DNA of 36,584 bases. Source: an uncultured Roseibacillus sp. Lineage in GTDB: Bacteria; Verrucomicrobiota; Verrucomicrobiia; Verrucomicrobiales; Akkermansiaceae. The stretch lies in NCBI GenBank assembly GCA_937949965.1, contig CALFBF010000074.1, forward strand, positions 1 through 36,584, read 5' to 3'. How positions within the stretch are numbered: the first letter of the stretch is position 1; each line of letters starts with the position of its first letter. Below the pieces are notes generated by a model, which saw only the letters and a list, made by a program, of their open reading frames with translations, did not search any database and was not told where the DNA came from. Shown piece after piece: positions 26,819 through 35,398 of the stretch. Made by a program: the position numbers and the translations under genes.

Positions 26819-27106
26819 TTACGAAAGACGTTGGTAATGCTGAAGATGCACGACCTCGTTTAATTTGAGACGAGTCTGGATCTTGGTAATGACATCTGGA
26901 TTTGCTTCAAAAATATAATTCACGTAATGACCTCCGTCTAAGTCACGTGCATTATAAGCAAATTGACGACGGCCAAGTTGCTGAATCTCATCCAGCTTGG
27001 CACCGGCTTCTTCCATCTCTTTGCCCACGCTACTGACGAGGTCATCTGCCCCTTTGTCATTCCCCTTCGTGTTCAACACTATCAGACCTTCGTATTTCCT
27101 GCTCAT
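26819..27106 (-). CDS. rpsF: 30S ribosomal protein bS6
   Basis: bS6 binds the central domain of 16S rRNA together with bS18. The 95-residue product shows the family layout: KYEGLIVLNTKG at the start, LGRRQFAYNARDLDGGHYVNYIF in the middle, then LKLNEVVHLQHYQRL at the end. The ATG at 27106 gives the normal N terminus and length (about 95-100). This start lies inside the 3' end of pth, giving a 50-nt overlap in another frame, with only a weak GAG-type ribosome-binding site, so its translation may depend on ribosomes finishing pth. ssb follows 72 nt later. Confidence 0.94.
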   Translation of the reverse strand: MSRKYEGLIVLNTKGNDKGADDLVSSVGKEMEEAGAKLDEIQQLGRRQFAYNARDLDGGHYVNYIFEANPDVITKIQTRLKLNEVVHLQHYQRLS

Positions 27107-27692
27107 CGTTGCTCGGCTGTGGCTTCGGTTTTTTTTTAACGTTAAAATAATTGGCTGCGCGCGAAACGCCAGCCGAAGCGGCAAGCTGCACGGCTAACAC
27201 GGCAGTTGCAAGCGTGTTTTGCAATTCTTCGCGTTCATTTTCACGAAATTTTCCCAAGACATGCCCTACAAGTGAATTCGATCCTGCAGAACCCACTCCC
27301 ACCTTGAGACGAGGAAACTCTTTGGAGCCCAAACTCTCGATCAATGACTTGATTCCATTATGCCCGCCGTCGCCTCCATTCGCGCGAAACTTCAAAGACC
27401 CCAGAGGAAGCGAAACATCATCGTAAACAACAAGAATCTGCTCAGGGGTCCAGCGATAGAATCTAGCAAGACTCGCAACCGAACGGCCACTCAAGTTCAT
27501 AAACGTAGTCGGCTTGAGCACGGTCACCGAACCGATCTTGGCAACCTCGCCTTCCCACTTCCGTTGCGTCTCGAACTCACCGTCTTCTCCGCGAACCCAA
27601 AGATCGAGAACATCGAAGCCGATGTTGTGTCGGGTCCCGTCGTAATCTCGACCAGGGTTCCCCAGTCCTACTATGAGTTTAATCTCGCTCAC
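27057..27692 (-). CDS. pth: Peptidyl-tRNA hydrolase
   Basis: Pth releases tRNA from prematurely dropped peptidyl-tRNAs. The 211-residue product has LIVGLGNPG (6-14), the catalytic His22 in GTRHNIGF, TFMNLSGRSV, VYDDVSLPLGSLKFR and GGDGGHNGIKSL, all diagnostic. It is about 20 residues longer than usual: after the normal end near AANYFNV it has a Lys/Pro then acidic tail (KKKPKPQPSNDEQEIR onwards). The last 50 nt of this tail overlap rpsF. It follows rplY on the same strand, with an intrinsic terminator between them, so a promoter should exist between 27693 and 27737. Confidence 0.95.
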   Translation of the reverse strand: MSEIKLIVGLGNPGRDYDGTRHNIGFDVLDLWVRGEDGEFETQRKWEGEVAKIGSVTVLKPTTFMNLSGRSVASLARFYRWTPEQILVVYDDVSLPLGSLKFRANGGDGGHNGIKSLIESLGSKEFPRLKVGVGSAGSNSLVGHVLGKFRENEREELQNTLATAVLAVQLAASAGVSRAANYFNVKKKPKPQPSNDEQEIRRSDSVEHEGE

Positions 27693-27737
27693 CTATCTGT
27701 CTTATTCTCGCAAATCGAATCGGAAACAAACAAAAAA

Positions 27738-27757
27738 CCCGTCTCCTAAGAGACGGG
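27738..27757 (-). terminator. Rho-independent terminator behind rplY
   Basis: A perfect 8-bp stem CCCGTCTC/GAGACGGG with a 4-nt loop. Read on the minus strand it is followed at once by six T residues (27732-27737) and another T-rich stretch. It sits 38 nt behind the rplY stop codon. It separates prs-rplY from pth-rpsF-ssb. Confidence 0.9.
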
Positions 27758-27795
27758 CTTCTTTTGAAAAATTGAGAGAATCAATAAGGAGAAAT

Positions 27796-28422
27796 TTACT
27801 CAGCAGCTTCGCCTTCGGCCTCAGCAGCCGCCTCGTCACCTTCAACTCCTTGGCTCTTAGCAACACGAGTTTTGACAACGATGGCGATGACGACATCTTC
27901 TCCGAGTCCAGCTTTCACACCCTCAGGAAGAGCGAGATCTTTCACCTGAAGGCTGTCTCCAATCTCCATGTGCTCGACATCCGATGCCAAAGTCTCAGGA
28001 AGGTCTTTAGGCAGACAATTGATGTCGATCCCGTAGAGCTGTTGTTCGAGAATTCCGCCTGACTTCACCCCTTTAGGCTCTCCGTTCAATACCACAGGAA
28101 GGTGAGCGGTAATCTCAGTTGTCTCACTAACCGCAAGGAAATCAGCGTGAACGATTGAGCTGGAAAGAGCATCATGTTGGATATCCTGAACGAAAGCCAA
28201 TTGGCTTTTGCCAGAATCTAACTCCAAGTTCACCAGGAAACTATCGGAAGCGCTGGCAGCCAAAAGCTCACGAAACGCTTTGGCGTTAATTTTAACGTTC
28301 AGGTTTTCTGCTCCACCGCCGTATACGACGGAAGGAACCCATCCCTCCTTACGCATTTGCTTAAGGAGTCCGGAACCAGTCCGTTTGCGGTCTTCTGCTT
28401 TCAGTGTTGCGGTCTTTGCCAT
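27796..28422 (-). CDS. rplY: 50S ribosomal protein bL25, CTC/TL5 type
   Basis: bL25 binds 5S rRNA in the large subunit. The 208-residue product has the N-terminal bL25 domain (1-90; RKRTGSGLLKQMRKEGWVP, VVYGG) followed by the C-terminal TL5 beta domain (95-185; VVLNGEPKGVKSGGILEQ, LPKDLPETLASDVEHMEIG). It ends in an acidic Ala/Glu tail. This two-domain form is the general-stress-protein CTC type. It follows prs by 80 nt on the same strand; the prs-rplY-pth order is common in bacteria, which supports all three calls. Its transcript probably ends at 27738-27757. Confidence 0.95.
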   Translation of the reverse strand: MAKTATLKAEDRKRTGSGLLKQMRKEGWVPSVVYGGGAENLNVKINAKAFRELLAASASDSFLVNLELDSGKSQLAFVQDIQHDALSSSIVHADFLAVSETTEITAHLPVVLNGEPKGVKSGGILEQQLYGIDINCLPKDLPETLASDVEHMEIGDSLQVKDLALPEGVKAGLGEDVVIAIVVKTRVAKSQGVEGDEAAAEAEGEAAE

Positions 28423-28502
28423 GGCTTCTTGATGTTAAAAAATTGAGGCGCGCAATTGATGCTGGTCAGTCATTCATCACGCTGGGGCGGCGGTGATTAC
28501 AC

Positions 28503-29444
28503 CTAGGGGCCCTTGATGTCAAAGAGAGAACTTACTGATTTTCCTTCGTGAATACACATTATCGCTTCTCCAAAGAGAGGCGATAAGTCAACGACCTCGA
28601 CCTTTCCTTGATTGGAGACCGGTGTCGAGTTGGTCGTGAGCAGCTTCTCAATGGCAGATTCTTCAATCCTTCGACGGCCTAAATCTCCCAGAACGGCGTG
28701 AGAAACTCCCGCGAAAATACGGTTTACCCCATTCGTTGCTAAGATTTTGGCCGCTGCGCAGAGCGTTCCTGCGGTCTCCGTCATATCATCGACCAAGAGG
28801 ACATCTTGTCCTGCGACCGAACCGATTAAATTCATGGCCTCCACCTCGGTAGCGCTGACACGGTGTTTGGCAACAATGGCTAGCTCAGCGCCCAAAAGAT
28901 CGGAATAGGCACGAGCAAGCTTCACCCCTCCCACATCGGGGGATACCACAGTCAGAGAAGAAGGGTCGAGCCCTTTACGCAGCTCACGCACGGCACCGAT
29001 GAGAGCTCGCTTAGCATAGAGATGATCAACCGGGATATCAAAGAACCCCTGAATCTGCGCGGCGTGCAGATCCATCGTAACCACTCGTTGCACACCAGCT
29101 GCTGTTAAGAGGTTCGCCACGAGCTTCGCGGTGATGGGTACTCGGGGTTGGTCCTTTCGATCCTGCCTCGCATAACCAAAAAAAGGAATGACGGCGGTAA
29201 TATTACCTGCACTCGCCCGGCGCGCAGCATCTACCGTGATGAGTAGCTCCATCAGATTATGGTTCGTCGGCGGGCAAGTGGGCTGAATGATGAACAAGTC
29301 TTCCCCTCGAATGTTCTCGTTAATTTTGACGAAAGTCTCTCCATCAGGGAAAGAGTCTACCTTAACGTCAACTAACTCTTGCCCGAGAAAACGGGCAATT
29401 CCCTTCGAGAGCTCATCGTGAGCAGTTCCTGAGATTAACTTCAT
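28503..29444 (-). CDS. prs: Ribose-phosphate pyrophosphokinase (PRPP synthetase)
   Basis: Prs makes phosphoribosyl pyrophosphate from ribose 5-phosphate and ATP for nucleotide, His and Trp synthesis. The 313-residue product carries DSFPDGETFVKINENIRGEDLF-type N-terminal blocks, FFGYARQDRKDQPR (flexible ATP-binding region), VVTMDLHAAQIQGFFDIP (divalent-cation site) and VDDMTETAGT (PRPP loop). The ATG at 29444 gives the standard N terminus MKLISGTAH; the open frame runs upstream to 29543 without similarity and into the repeat element at 29500. It is the first gene of the prs-rplY unit. PRPP is also the precursor of polyprenyl-phospho-ribose, the substrate of the DprE pathway seen nearby. Confidence 0.96.
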   Translation of the reverse strand: MKLISGTAHDELSKGIARFLGQELVDVKVDSFPDGETFVKINENIRGEDLFIIQPTCPPTNHNLMELLITVDAARRASAGNITAVIPFFGYARQDRKDQPRVPITAKLVANLLTAAGVQRVVTMDLHAAQIQGFFDIPVDHLYAKRALIGAVRELRKGLDPSSLTVVSPDVGGVKLARAYSDLLGAELAIVAKHRVSATEVEAMNLIGSVAGQDVLLVDDMTETAGTLCAAAKILATNGVNRIFAGVSHAVLGDLGRRRIEESAIEKLLTTNSTPVSNQGKVEVVDLSPLFGEAIMCIHEGKSVSSLFDIKGP

Positions 29445-29499
29445 GGATATTGCGGGCGCAGTGTGCCCAAAGACAACCAATTGACAACTACGGAACGAC

Positions 29500-29667
29500 T
29501 TAAGGGTACCTCCGATAACCTCATTCCAAGAAAATACTCCCAAATTCCCTCAACTCTTTGTTGATTCGAAATCTGAAGAACTCGTTCAACAGGCCTTCAA
29601 ACCGCCTCGATTTGAGAAAGTTTGGAATTATTTTTTCCCGAAAGCAGGTTACCGGAGGTGCCCTTAA
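29500..29667. repeat. Inverted-repeat element, full-length copy
   Basis: A 168-bp element whose two arms are inverted repeats of about 54 nt (29500-29553 against 29612-29667), strongest at the tips: TTAAGGGTACCTCCGATAAC on the left against the reverse complement TTAAGGGCACCTCCGGTAAC of the right. TTAA stands at both ends (29500-29503, 29664-29667), possibly a 4-bp target duplication. A 58-nt centre has a small GTTGA/TCAAC inverted repeat. It begins 11 nt behind the sugar-transferase stop and ends 55 nt before prs. Related copies lie at 26062-26261. It has no open frame large enough for a transposase, so it resembles a MITE. Confidence 0.8.
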
Positions 29668-29678
29668 CCTCGCTCTTG

Positions 29679-31091
29679 CTACTTAGCACCCTTGCTGAAG
29701 AGGACTGCTGGGATAGTTTTGAGGAGAATTTTAAAGTCCGACCAGAGAGACCAGTTGTCGATGTAGTCGAGGTCCATTTTCACCCAATCATCGAATTTGG
29801 TAATCTGGTTGCGACCACCTGCTTGCCATGTGCAAGTGATTCCGGGTCGCACACTGAGACGGCGGCGGTGCTCCATTCGTTCGAACTTATCAACCTCATA
29901 AATAGGCAAAGGCCGTGGACCGACAAGGCTCATATCTCCTTTGAGAACATTCAAGAGTTGAGGAAGTTCATCGATACTCGTTTTCCGTAACCAAGTTCCA
30001 AATCCAAAGACTCTCGGATCCTTATCCAGCTTAAAAACAGGACCACTCATCTCATTTCCAACGTCTTTCTTAACATCTGCTAAACGAGCCTCGGCATCAG
30101 GAACCATGGTTCGGAACTTATAAATCATGAAGGGCTTACCGTAGCGTCCTGCCCTCTTCTGCTTGAAAAGAATACCTCCTGTAGGGCTTTTCAATTTGAT
30201 TCCGATTGCGGCTAACAACCAGAGAGGAGAACTCAACATAATAATAATAAGAGCTCCAACCTTATCGAACAATGTCTTTGCAAAAAGCGCCCAAGATAGC
30301 TCTGGCGTTGAGCGTAACACCAGCATCGGTTTGCCTGCCATTAAATCAAAATCAGGGCGTGCAATCTGAGTGCGAATGAATCCAGCAGAAATCCAAGCCT
30401 CCACCCCTTGGAGTTCACAAACCTCGATTGCCTTAGCCAACTGCCCAAACTCGGTATGACGGGCTAAGAAAAGCACTCGTCCTACAGATGCTGCTTTGAT
30501 TTTTGCCTCAAAATCTTCGAGAGAAATTTCTCTCAAATCAAGTCGCTCAACAATCTTCCAACCAGCTTGTATTTCCTCAGATGTTTCACTTAAAAACTCC
30601 TCAATTTCTTGATCTCCGCCAGCAAGGATAACAGCCTCTTTCGCATCTTCTGCCCGAACAGCATGCATCACTACACTGCGGGTAGCAGCTTCACGCAGCA
30701 ATAAGAAGACCGAAGCCAAAGGCACTCCAATACCTAGAATTAAGCGGCTAGAAACTGAGATTTTCCAAAAGATAACGAGTAGTCCAACCACCAACCCAAC
30801 GATTACCAAAGCCTGTAGTAATTGAATAATCGAGGTCTTAAGACGCTTTCGAAGCGGGTTTCGGTAAAAGCCAAAAATCTCTAGCACAATGGGTAGAAAA
30901 GGAACAATAATGAACAAGACCCAGACTAAGTCTGAAAGCCCCCCCTGTAGATCGTTCATCGAGCCCATTCCAAATAACCCTCGAATCGGATCACGTAAAA
31001 GAGCCGCAACCCAAAATGACAAGCCAATCAGAACTGCGTCAACAAGCTGCAGAATCTGTATTGAAAGACTTTCTCTCTTACCGTTCTCCAT
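29679..31091 (-). CDS. Polyprenyl glycosylphosphotransferase (priming sugar transferase)
   Basis: The enzyme transfers a sugar 1-phosphate to undecaprenyl phosphate and so begins a surface-polysaccharide unit. The 470-residue product has four N-terminal membrane segments (about 12-130), a cytoplasmic Rossmann-like region (130-265), a re-entrant membrane helix (about 278-297) and the catalytic bacterial sugar transferase domain to the end. That domain shows GGILFKQKRAGRYGKPFMIYKFRTM, LRKTSIDELPQLLNVLKGDMSLVGPRP and YEVDKFERMEHRRRLSVRPGITC. This is the WbaP/WcaJ-like architecture; the sugar cannot be told. It is the last gene of the operon, 23 nt behind the ligase gene. Confidence 0.95.
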   Translation of the reverse strand: MENGKRESLSIQILQLVDAVLIGLSFWVAALLRDPIRGLFGMGSMNDLQGGLSDLVWVLFIIVPFLPIVLEIFGFYRNPLRKRLKTSIIQLLQALVIVGLVVGLLVIFWKISVSSRLILGIGVPLASVFLLLREAATRSVVMHAVRAEDAKEAVILAGGDQEIEEFLSETSEEIQAGWKIVERLDLREISLEDFEAKIKAASVGRVLFLARHTEFGQLAKAIEVCELQGVEAWISAGFIRTQIARPDFDLMAGKPMLVLRSTPELSWALFAKTLFDKVGALIIIMLSSPLWLLAAIGIKLKSPTGGILFKQKRAGRYGKPFMIYKFRTMVPDAEARLADVKKDVGNEMSGPVFKLDKDPRVFGFGTWLRKTSIDELPQLLNVLKGDMSLVGPRPLPIYEVDKFERMEHRRRLSVRPGITCTWQAGGRNQITKFDDWVKMDLDYIDNWSLWSDFKILLKTIPAVLFSKGAK

Positions 31092-31114
31092 AATCTTTAT
31101 CCGGCACTAAGTTC

Positions 31115-33085
31115 TTATTTGAGAGCGGCTCTCCACTCGATAACCGGAACTGGCTGCGACTGAATACGCGCTCCTTCTAAAAAAGCAATCCGTTGTCGAA
31201 TTGATTTCAAAGTAGGAGCACCCCAACCTGTTCTCGAGAAATTCCTGCGATGACTCTCGGCAAAAGCGGCTTCGGCTTCTTCGAACAAAAACAAAGCCTC
31301 CTCAGGACGGCGGCTTAGACGAGCCTCTTCACCCCGAAGATATAAGTGCCACCCGACTCCAAAAATAACTCCATACTTATTCTCTCTCCGAGCTGCCGCT
31401 TCTAAAGCTTTAAGATGATGTTCCTCCGCTTCCTCAAAGAGACCCAACTCATCCAGTGTGCGGGCGTAACTCGTTAAACTCTCCGCATCTAGGGGATGCC
31501 TCCCAACCACTCGACCCCAATCTTCTTTCGCCAAACTGAAATCAACTTCTCCGGCAATTGCACGTCTCAGTGAATCTCTCGCTACCAGTCTCAAAACATC
31601 GAAAGAAGGAGCCCCTTCACTATATTCCCTCCGCGCCTCTCGAATCCCTCTTCCAGTATCTTTCGCATTTTCCAACTTTATAAAATCATTGATGGCCAAA
31701 ATCTCATTCTTGCCGGCATAAAGGGAATATGCTCCAACAAACAAGACAGCCAAACAAGTAACCTCCTTTGACCATCGCAGGCTAAATTTTATTCGCGTTA
31801 ATCCATCAGGTTTTTGGTTTTTCTGGCAATTACTAGGCCGAGAGCAAGTAATCCCTCCGGCAGCTACCATCGCAAAAGCCATCAGATTAGGAGCGATATG
31901 CAAATTAAAGTCGAAAGCAGCACGGATACATTCTGCCACCAACACGCCGAGTGCAGCTGAACGCAACCAAAGTCCATTCAAAGAACGTTCACTATACACC
32001 TCTGAATCCGTCTCTCTTTTCTTCAAGAGAAGAAAACCCACTACCATCACAAGAACAGCAACAGCTAAAAAACCGATCAATCCATAATCTGCCAAAAGCT
32101 GCAAATAATCCGAATGCGCCATTCTCGCGTTCCCGTACCACCCACCCAGACCATAGAAGAACTTGGGAAACAAATAAGAAAAACTATGAGAACCCATTCC
32201 CATAACAGGGCTTTCGGACCAAATACTAAAGGCTATTCCTGCCATTCCTAGACGCCCACTCTTTGCACCTACAACGGAACCCTCACCTCCACGGTTTTCA
32301 AGAATCTGCTCCCAAAGAAAAACACCTCCGAACACCACCGCAAGCACCACACCAAACAATAGTGAAAATTTCCAGAATTGTCTTTTTGCGGTTTTCTCTT
32401 TGTTACCCATTTCAAATAAAACAACGATTACACTAGCTACTATAGCAACCGCAAACCCCCCTCTCGAATTCGTTAGAAAACAAACAAACATTCCAAGACC
32501 AAACGTCAAAAGCAGAAGAAGCTTAGTCACTGGCGTCCTTTGCGCTATGCCTGCCGCCAAAACAACAGGACAGGCAATCTCCAGAAAACCGGCCAAATAA
32601 TTGCGGTGATAATAGAATCCACTCACCCCTAAGACATCAAGTCGCTGCGAGCTCAAAAAAGCAAATCGCTCATCGACTTGCCATTGATAAACAGCAACCA
32701 CAGAATTCCCAATCACCAATAAAATAAAAAAGCTAAGTAGTAGTCCGCGTCCCGCTCGGCACTGGAGCGCCGATGATGCCGCGAGAAAAACCAACGAACC
32801 CGACGCAACTAAAAACAAATCTATTCTAGCCAAATCCCACACAGGAGAAGCGGCTCCTCGAAAGAGAAAATACCCAACCACTAATGAGAGAATCCCTATC
32901 ACTGGAATGTCATTTCGCCTCGGGCCGAACGCTACACAAATAATAGAGCCAAGCGCCAATGGGGACATCACCAAAGCAAGCCTCGGGATCTGAAAACCAG
33001 TCGCCACCACCCCTGCATAGAGAAAGCCAACCAGCACAATCAGCCACCCCAACATCGAAATCTTCTTATTCTGTACCTCAACCAT
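31115..33085 (-). CDS. O-antigen ligase/polymerase (Wzy_C family) with C-terminal TPRs
   Basis: The 656-residue product is a multi-spanning inner-membrane protein (about 12 segments through residue 475). Wzy_C features are TNSRGGFAVAIVASV (about 205-220) and the large periplasmic loop GMGSHSFSYLFPKFFYGLGG followed by ARMAHSDYLQLLADYGLIG, which has the conserved His. Members join polysaccharide repeats or ligate them to lipid A or protein. Residues 500-640 are helical with TPR-like repeats (VGRHPLDAESLTSYARTLDELGLFEEA-type), which may bind a partner or nascent chain. Start and stop overlap neighbours: it begins 8 nt inside the GT-C gene. Whether it polymerises or ligates cannot be decided here. 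Confidence 0.9.
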   Translation of the reverse strand: MVEVQNKKISMLGWLIVLVGFLYAGVVATGFQIPRLALVMSPLALGSIICVAFGPRRNDIPVIGILSLVVGYFLFRGAASPVWDLARIDLFLVASGSLVFLAASSALQCRAGRGLLLSFFILLVIGNSVVAVYQWQVDERFAFLSSQRLDVLGVSGFYYHRNYLAGFLEIACPVVLAAGIAQRTPVTKLLLLLTFGLGMFVCFLTNSRGGFAVAIVASVIVVLFEMGNKEKTAKRQFWKFSLLFGVVLAVVFGGVFLWEQILENRGGEGSVVGAKSGRLGMAGIAFSIWSESPVMGMGSHSFSYLFPKFFYGLGGWYGNARMAHSDYLQLLADYGLIGFLAVAVLVMVVGFLLLKKRETDSEVYSERSLNGLWLRSAALGVLVAECIRAAFDFNLHIAPNLMAFAMVAAGGITCSRPSNCQKNQKPDGLTRIKFSLRWSKEVTCLAVLFVGAYSLYAGKNEILAINDFIKLENAKDTGRGIREARREYSEGAPSFDVLRLVARDSLRRAIAGEVDFSLAKEDWGRVVGRHPLDAESLTSYARTLDELGLFEEAEEHHLKALEAAARRENKYGVIFGVGWHLYLRGEEARLSRRPEEALFLFEEAEAAFAESHRRNFSRTGWGAPTLKSIRQRIAFLEGARIQSQPVPVIEWRAALK

Positions 33086-34664
33086 TTCCCTGCAGTAAGA
33101 GCTCTCCTCCGTTAATATTCCCTTTATAAGTTCCGCTAAGGATCAGCCCAGCCTTCGTAAGGGATTCTTCAAACTTGACATCCTTCCTAACAAGACTTTC
33201 GTGCACAAAGACTCTTCGCCCTTGCTGTATGTGCTGCCCCACTAAACGGTAAAATTCGTCCGTTCTTCGGTCACCCACTTTCACCACCGAGACTTCCACC
33301 TCAACCGCGTATCTCACATACCTGGCATGGACCGAGTTCAGCGTTCCCATGAGATAGATATCTCCTGCCCGGGCTTCCCCCCGGACAAGCCGAGAGGTTT
33401 GATCGTGATAATCATTCTCTTTGCTCGCCAAAAAAAACATCCCTCCAACGTAATTTGTCACTAAGAGAGCCCCCCCTAAGAACCAAATTTGACGACAAGG
33501 AAAGCGCGGCAACCATAAAGCGAGCGCAAGCCACACCAAGGGAAGCCCTAACAACCACATCTCGGGATTCCCTGGCTCAAAAACAATGATCATAACAAGG
33601 TAACACCCTAGACCTGCCAATACCGCCCACTTTTCAGAACTGTTAGGCAGTTCACCCTTCCGCACACTACGCCAAAGCATTTTCCCCGCAGTTCCAATCA
33701 GAAAAACCACGGTAAACACTCCTAGCAACCAAAATAATATCCAAAGAGAAGAAGTGCCATCAACCATCATTTTTTCTTCCGCTAAGAAACGATAAGGAAA
33801 GAGCTCTTTAGAGAAAAACTCGTAAACTGGCTCCGAGGCCATCAGCACATTGCCTCCCAGTAGACTAACCCCCAATCCAATTGCTCCTTTGGGTAAAGAG
33901 CTAAGCCGAAAAGGTCGTTTCTTACTCAGTTGTTTGCGATCCACTTTGAGTTCTTCCTCAAAAAAATCTGAAAGTTCTCCTCGCTTGGCAAGCGACACCT
34001 TTCTTGTAGGCAAAGCATCTGCGCTCACCTCGCAAACCGAGTAGAGAAGAAGGCCCACCCCGGCACTCACTAAACCCGCAAGCCACTGCCTCTGTATGAA
34101 TAAATCAACCAATCCAATCACCAAAAGCGGTGGTCCTAGCGCTCGGTGAATATTCAAAGCCACCACCACGACAACAGCGTACATAACGCCTCTCACCCAA
34201 GGGCGCCCCCCCTTCCAAAGGAAAAAAAGAGCCAGTACAGAAAGACATCCTAACCACCCCATAGCATAGACTTCTACCTCCCGCGCATAGCGCCAAAACC
34301 CATAGCTGAAAGCGAGACACACCGTCCAAGCTAAGCTCTGCCAATTCCCTGCACCCGTTAACTTCTTAATTAAAAAGTAAAATACGAAAAGGGAACCAAC
34401 AGCCATCACGCCACTGAAAACAGCCAAAACTTCAAACGAACGCTCTTGCTTAGAAAGGACAAAAATCCCTTTTGCCAAGGGGTGATACAGTCGGTGGTTA
34501 GGATGAAATAACTGCCCGTAAGGAAGTTTTTCCACCTCCAAAGCATAGGTAAATGCGTCCTCCGCTTCAGTCCGATTCTCAATAGGGGGAAGACAGAAAA
34601 CACCCAATAGAACGAGAACAACTAAGCTAAAAGAAAAACTTCGCTTCTTGAACGAGGCCATCAT
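33078..34664 (-). CDS. GT-C-like multi-spanning membrane protein (probable polyprenyl-phosphate-sugar glycosyltransferase)
   Basis: The 528-residue product has about ten to twelve membrane segments. Its first long periplasmic loop (26-55) contains NRTEAEDAF with acidic residues at 34-36, then HPNHRLYHPL; this placement of acidic residues after the first membrane helix is typical of GT-C enzymes (ArnT, PMT, STT3), which use lipid-phosphate-sugar donors. A second family-like block is YGFWRYAREVEVYAMGWL. It starts with ATG at 34664, overlapping the SDR gene stop by 4 nt. The last 110 residues form a soluble periplasmic domain. The donor may be the product of the adjacent DprE pair, an inference from context only. 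Confidence 0.75.
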   Translation of the reverse strand: MMASFKKRSFSFSLVVLVLLGVFCLPPIENRTEAEDAFTYALEVEKLPYGQLFHPNHRLYHPLAKGIFVLSKQERSFEVLAVFSGVMAVGSLFVFYFLIKKLTGAGNWQSLAWTVCLAFSYGFWRYAREVEVYAMGWLGCLSVLALFFLWKGGRPWVRGVMYAVVVVVALNIHRALGPPLLVIGLVDLFIQRQWLAGLVSAGVGLLLYSVCEVSADALPTRKVSLAKRGELSDFFEEELKVDRKQLSKKRPFRLSSLPKGAIGLGVSLLGGNVLMASEPVYEFFSKELFPYRFLAEEKMMVDGTSSLWILFWLLGVFTVVFLIGTAGKMLWRSVRKGELPNSSEKWAVLAGLGCYLVMIIVFEPGNPEMWLLGLPLVWLALALWLPRFPCRQIWFLGGALLVTNYVGGMFFLASKENDYHDQTSRLVRGEARAGDIYLMGTLNSVHARYVRYAVEVEVSVVKVGDRRTDEFYRLVGQHIQQGRRVFVHESLVRKDVKFEESLTKAGLILSGTYKGNINGGELLLQGNG

Positions 34665-35398
34665 AAACGAGTCCTATAGAAGATAAAATTGGGAACTGCT
34701 TTGATAATACTCATAATAAAAAACCACCACCCTGGAGCATAATAAGACTTACTTCCCCCTTTTTCTAGAATCCGCAAAATCTTTTGCGCAATCACTTCTG
34801 GCTCGGAAAACAAAGCGTTCTTTTTGATCTGCTCAGTCATTGGAGTATTGACAAAACCAGGCTTCACCAAAGCCACTTTCACCTTCCGATTTTTGAGATA
34901 ACAGCGATGCCTGAGAGCATTCGCGAAAATCTCTAAAGCCCCTTTTTGGGCACCATAGAAACCATTCGATTGGCGTCCGCGATCACCCGCTACTGATCCC
35001 ACCAAAACTAACTGCCCCCCATCGTCATTTTCTCCCAATTTTTCTCCAATGAGCCGTCCTAAAAAAGCAGGTACTGTAAAGTTGACCAACACATTCTGAT
35101 TCCAATCAACCAGCGATGCAAACTCATCACTTAATACCCCCGGTAGAATGACAGCCCGGCACAGATCGTTCCTCTTCTCAATCCACTCCCCTAATTGCTG
35201 ACACTTCTCAACAGCTCCAAAATCAACAACCCGAGTCTCAACCTTAGCCGCGCCTCTCACTTCAGCCTCCGCCGCAACCGTTGCAAGCCTCTCTTTGTTT
35301 CGACCGATCAGATACAGCCGCCATCCTTTCGAAGCGCACTCTTTCGCTAAGGCCGCACCTATCGCCGAGGTTGCACCAATAATTAAAACTGCATTCAT
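34661..35398 (-). CDS. SDR-family reductase, DprE2-like
   Basis: The 245-residue product is a short-chain dehydrogenase: NAD(P)-binding IIGATSAIGAALAKEC (5-20), the catalytic Tyr-x-x-x-Lys as YGAQKG (Tyr at about 147) and VALVKPGFVNTPMTEQ after it. Next to a DprE1-like flavoprotein it most probably fills the DprE2 role, reducing the 2-keto intermediate to decaprenyl- or other polyprenyl-phospho-arabinose. The ATG at 35398 overlaps the stop of that gene (ATGA-type), and its own TGA overlaps the next ATG by 4 nt, so all are translationally coupled. The membrane-facing step would occur on or near the inner membrane. Other SDR functions in polysaccharide synthesis cannot be ruled out. Confidence 0.82.
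   Translation of the reverse strand: MNAVLIIGATSAIGAALAKECASKGWRLYLIGRNKERLATVAAEAEVRGAAKVETRVVDFGAVEKCQQLGEWIEKRNDLCRAVILPGVLSDEFASLVDWNQNVLVNFTVPAFLGRLIGEKLGENDDGGQLVLVGSVAGDRGRQSNGFYGAQKGALEIFANALRHRCYLKNRKVKVALVKPGFVNTPMTEQIKKNALFSEPEVIAQKILRILEKGGSKSYYAPGWWFFIMSIIKAVPNFIFYRTRL

Noticed and set aside
27673-28062. 129-codon plus-strand open frame
   Set aside because: It runs through the rplY terminator and antisense to rplY, and is low in recognisable protein features.
29500-29667. Assigning the TTAA-bordered repeat to piggyBac-type transposons
   Set aside because: The nested copy is bordered by TTGA rather than TTAA, and no transposase or diagnostic end sequence is visible.
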